Positions 62,272-64,000 of a stretch of 64,000 nt of DNA are shown in pieces. Position 1 is the first letter of the stretch. Every line of letters begins with the position of its first letter. The position numbers and the translations under genes were made by a program. The notes beneath the pieces are model-generated. The model was not told where the DNA came from and ran no database searches. It saw nothing but the letters and a program-made list of their open reading frames with translations. The stretch comes from Leucothrix mucor DSM 2157. GTDB taxonomy: Bacteria > Pseudomonadota > Gammaproteobacteria > Thiotrichales > Thiotrichaceae. The stretch lies in assembly GCF_000419525.1 (NCBI RefSeq), contig NZ_ATTE01000001.1:3445501-3509500 (forward strand), read 5' to 3'.

Positions 62272-63150
62272 TTATGCTTTGCGCGGTAAGCGCGTGACCA
62301 AGCTAGAGGTATCAAAACGATTACCACCATTGGCTTGCACTTCAGCGTAGAAGGTATCGACCAACTCAGCGACTGGCAGCTCAGAACCATTACGCTGCGC
62401 TTCTTCAAAACACAAGCTCAGGTCTTTACGCATCCAATCCACAGCAAAACCATAGTCAAATTTGCCATCAATCATGGTCTCATGACGGTTATCCATCTGC
62501 CAGGATTGTGCCGCACCTTTGCCGATCACATCAAAGACCTGCTTAGCATCTAAACCTGCATTTTCAGCAAATGCGACACCTTCAGATAGTGCCTGCACTA
62601 AACCAGCGATACAAATCTGATTCACCATTTTGGTTAACTGGCCGGCACCGGCATCACCCATTAACTGAGCTGACTTAGCAAAGCAATCAATCAATGGTTT
62701 AACGCGATCAAATGTGGCCTGCTCGCCGCCGCACATTACAGTGAGGACGCCATTTTCAGCACCGAGCTGGCCACCAGAAACCGGGCCATCAATAAAGCCA
62801 AAGCCTAACTCACTGGCTTTGGCCGCTAACTCACGAGCGACATTAGCGGAGGCAGTGGTGTGATCGACAAAGATTGCACCGGCTGCCATGGTTTGAAAAG
62901 CACCCACTTCGCCGGTGGTGACACTACGCAAATCATCGTCGTTACCCACGCAGGAGAATACGAAGTCAGCGCCTTTTGCAGCAGCCGCTGGAGTGGTTTC
63001 AAAGCGTCCACCGTGCTCGGCAACCCAAGCTTCGGCTTTGCTGGTGGTGCGATTGTAAACACACACTGAGTGTCCGGCAGCGGCCAGGTGCCCGGCCATT
63101 GGATAACCCATTACTCCTAAGCCGATAAAAGCGACATTAAATTTGCTCAT
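62272..63150 (-). CDS. NAD(P)-dependent beta-hydroxyacid dehydrogenase (3-hydroxyisobutyrate dehydrogenase family)
   Basis: A 292-residue dehydrogenase. The NAD motif FIGLGVMGYPMAGHLAAAGH is at about 7-26, the substrate loop FIDGPVSGGQLGAENGVLTVMCGG at about 117-140, and the catalytic Lys lies in GQLTKMVNQICIAG. The family includes 3-hydroxyisobutyrate, tartronate semialdehyde (GlxR) and related reductases; the substrate is not fixed by sequence alone. I start at 63150 because GAGGGGAA lies upstream; the longer frame adds five residues. It leads the pair with the interrupted metallopeptidase. Confidence 0.9.
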   Translation of the reverse strand: MSKFNVAFIGLGVMGYPMAGHLAAAGHSVCVYNRTTSKAEAWVAEHGGRFETTPAAAAKGADFVFSCVGNDDDLRSVTTGEVGAFQTMAAGAIFVDHTTASANVARELAAKASELGFGFIDGPVSGGQLGAENGVLTVMCGGEQATFDRVKPLIDCFAKSAQLMGDAGAGQLTKMVNQICIAGLVQALSEGVAFAENAGLDAKQVFDVIGKGAAQSWQMDNRHETMIDGKFDYGFAVDWMRKDLSLCFEEAQRNGSELPVAELVDTFYAEVQANGGNRFDTSSLVTRLPRKA

Positions 63151-63344
63151 GCGTGTTCCCCTCACGTGTGGATAATTGGTTGAATAAATTGAGTCGGGCT
63201 ATTGTGCCTTAGCTGGCGGGCAGGCGCCAATAAATTGGCAATAGAGTATCAATGGCTCGATGAATTTGTATCGGTCGATATGTACAGCTTACTGATGGTA
63301 GTTCGCCCAACAGGCTGCTGAGCTTTTTACTTACTGCTGGACTT

Positions 63345-64000
63345 TCATTCCATGTAATTGAGCGGCACCGCACTAGCCGACCAAATCTTCACCGTCAACG
63401 GGTCGCCCACAAACTGCTGCGGCACGGCCGGAATCAAACCCGCCGAGGTAAAATACCTTCGAATTTCCTCATCCGTAAAGCCAAGCCTGCGGTGCTGATA
63501 TTCCTTACGCATATACTCTTCAGTGTGCGCCGCAAAATCCACCACAAACAAACGCCCGGTCGGCATTAATACCCGCGCCGCTTCACGAATCGCTTCGGCG
63601 GGGTCATCACTAAAATGCAGCACCAGATTCATTGTGATCAAATCAAAACTCTGATCATCCATCGGCAGCTGATACATATCACCCTTGCGCACCTGCAAAT
63701 GCGACAAACCCGCTTGCTTAAGATTAGTCCGCGCCACCGCCAACATGCCGCTGGTAAAGTCGATGCCAATACCTCGCTGCGTACGGTCGGCTAATAGCTC
63801 CAGAGTCCGTCCTGTTCCGGTACCGATATCCAGTAGGTCACTGACCTTGTTTTCACCAACAGCCGCTCTGAGTGCGGCTTCGATTTCTTCTTGCGCGACA
63901 TGGAATTGGCGCACCTCTTCCCAGTGTCCGGCGATCTTGTCGAAGTAGGCTTGAGCTTCCAACGCGCGGGCATCGGTGACTTGTTTAAGGCGCGACAAAT
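63345..64000 (-). CDS. SAM-dependent methyltransferase part of an ArsR-methyltransferase regulator (5' end outside window)
   Basis: At least 217 residues, with no proper start before the window end; the frame is open past base 64000. It begins SRLKQVTDARALEAQAYFDKIAGHWEEVRQFHVAQEEIE, the linker seen in ArsR-family proteins fused to methyltransferases. Motif I is LLDIGTGTGRTLELL, with the acidic GIGIDFTSGML and DMYQLPMDDQSFDLITMNLVLHF following. The N-terminal winged helix would lie outside the window. Fusion proteins of this kind often regulate methionine/SAM genes. The fusion is inferred from the linker. Confidence 0.75.
   Translation of the reverse strand, partial: LSRLKQVTDARALEAQAYFDKIAGHWEEVRQFHVAQEEIEAALRAAVGENKVSDLLDIGTGTGRTLELLADRTQRGIGIDFTSGMLAVARTNLKQAGLSHLQVRKGDMYQLPMDDQSFDLITMNLVLHFSDDPAEAIREAARVLMPTGRLFVVDFAAHTEEYMRKEYQHRRLGFTDEEIRRYFTSAGLIPAVPQQFVGDPLTVKIWSASAVPLNYME

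Overview
The window looks like a chromosomal segment of a marine-type gammaproteobacterium with mid-range GC. Gene content (betaine and sarcosine demethylation, HutF-type histidine degradation, NorR/Hmp, minimal secreted ATP-dependent ligase, GlyGly-CTERM-like tail, MglA/roadblock-type signalling) would suit a Thiotrichales relative such as Leucothrix or Cocleimonas. That placement is inference only. No rRNA, tRNA, CRISPR array, insertion sequence or prophage was seen.

Layout. 1-3.4 kb: end of a flavodoxin-fold oxidoreductase, then a zinc uptake regulon (znuCB divergent from znuA-zur) with a Zur box between. 3.4-5.9 kb: secreted hypothetical, ArsI/CadI-like glyoxalase-fold protein coupled to a sigma factor, and an unknown protein. 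6.1-9.2 kb: norR divergent from hmp, with three GT-N7-AC sites and a canonical sigma-54 promoter. 9.3-11.6 kb: acetyltransferase, methyltransferase, LysR regulator. 11.7-19.9 kb: histidine utilisation, hutI-hutC-phyH-hutU-def on the minus strand and hutF-hutH on the plus strand, around a perfect HutC-like palindrome. 20-24.6 kb: small genes, a radical SAM protein, two toxin-antitoxin modules (higBA, vapBC) and an acetyltransferase whose 3' end is duplicated on the far side of vapBC. 24.6-29.9 kb: ECF sigma factor without an adjacent anti-sigma gene, two spondin-domain exported proteins and a two-component system. 30.1-35.6 kb: one giant subtilase. 36-39.7 kb: secreted DNA ligase, MFS transporter, M15 peptidase, small secreted protein.

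39.8-43.3 kb: the most unusual unit, a four-gene minus-strand operon. It encodes a small GTPase joined by 14 perfect Val-Asp-Ala repeats to a C-terminal roadblock-like domain, a second roadblock-like protein, a Cache-HAMP membrane sensor with no output domain, and a membrane-anchored small protein. It reads like a self-contained GTPase switch fed by a membrane receptor.

43.6-54 kb: one-carbon catabolism. A non-pyrrolysine MttB-family methyltransferase and a dimethylglycine dehydrogenase-like protein are divergent from an XRE-cupin regulator followed by soxBDAG (heterotetrameric sarcosine oxidase). Two related palindromic sites suggest shared control. 54-64 kb: solo OLD-type ATPase-TOPRIM nuclease, murein peptide amidase, a 1378-residue secreted metalloprotease/vWA/PASTA protein with a lipoprotein, a metallopeptidase gene whose probable N-terminus lies behind an in-frame TAG, a beta-hydroxyacid dehydrogenase and a partial methyltransferase.
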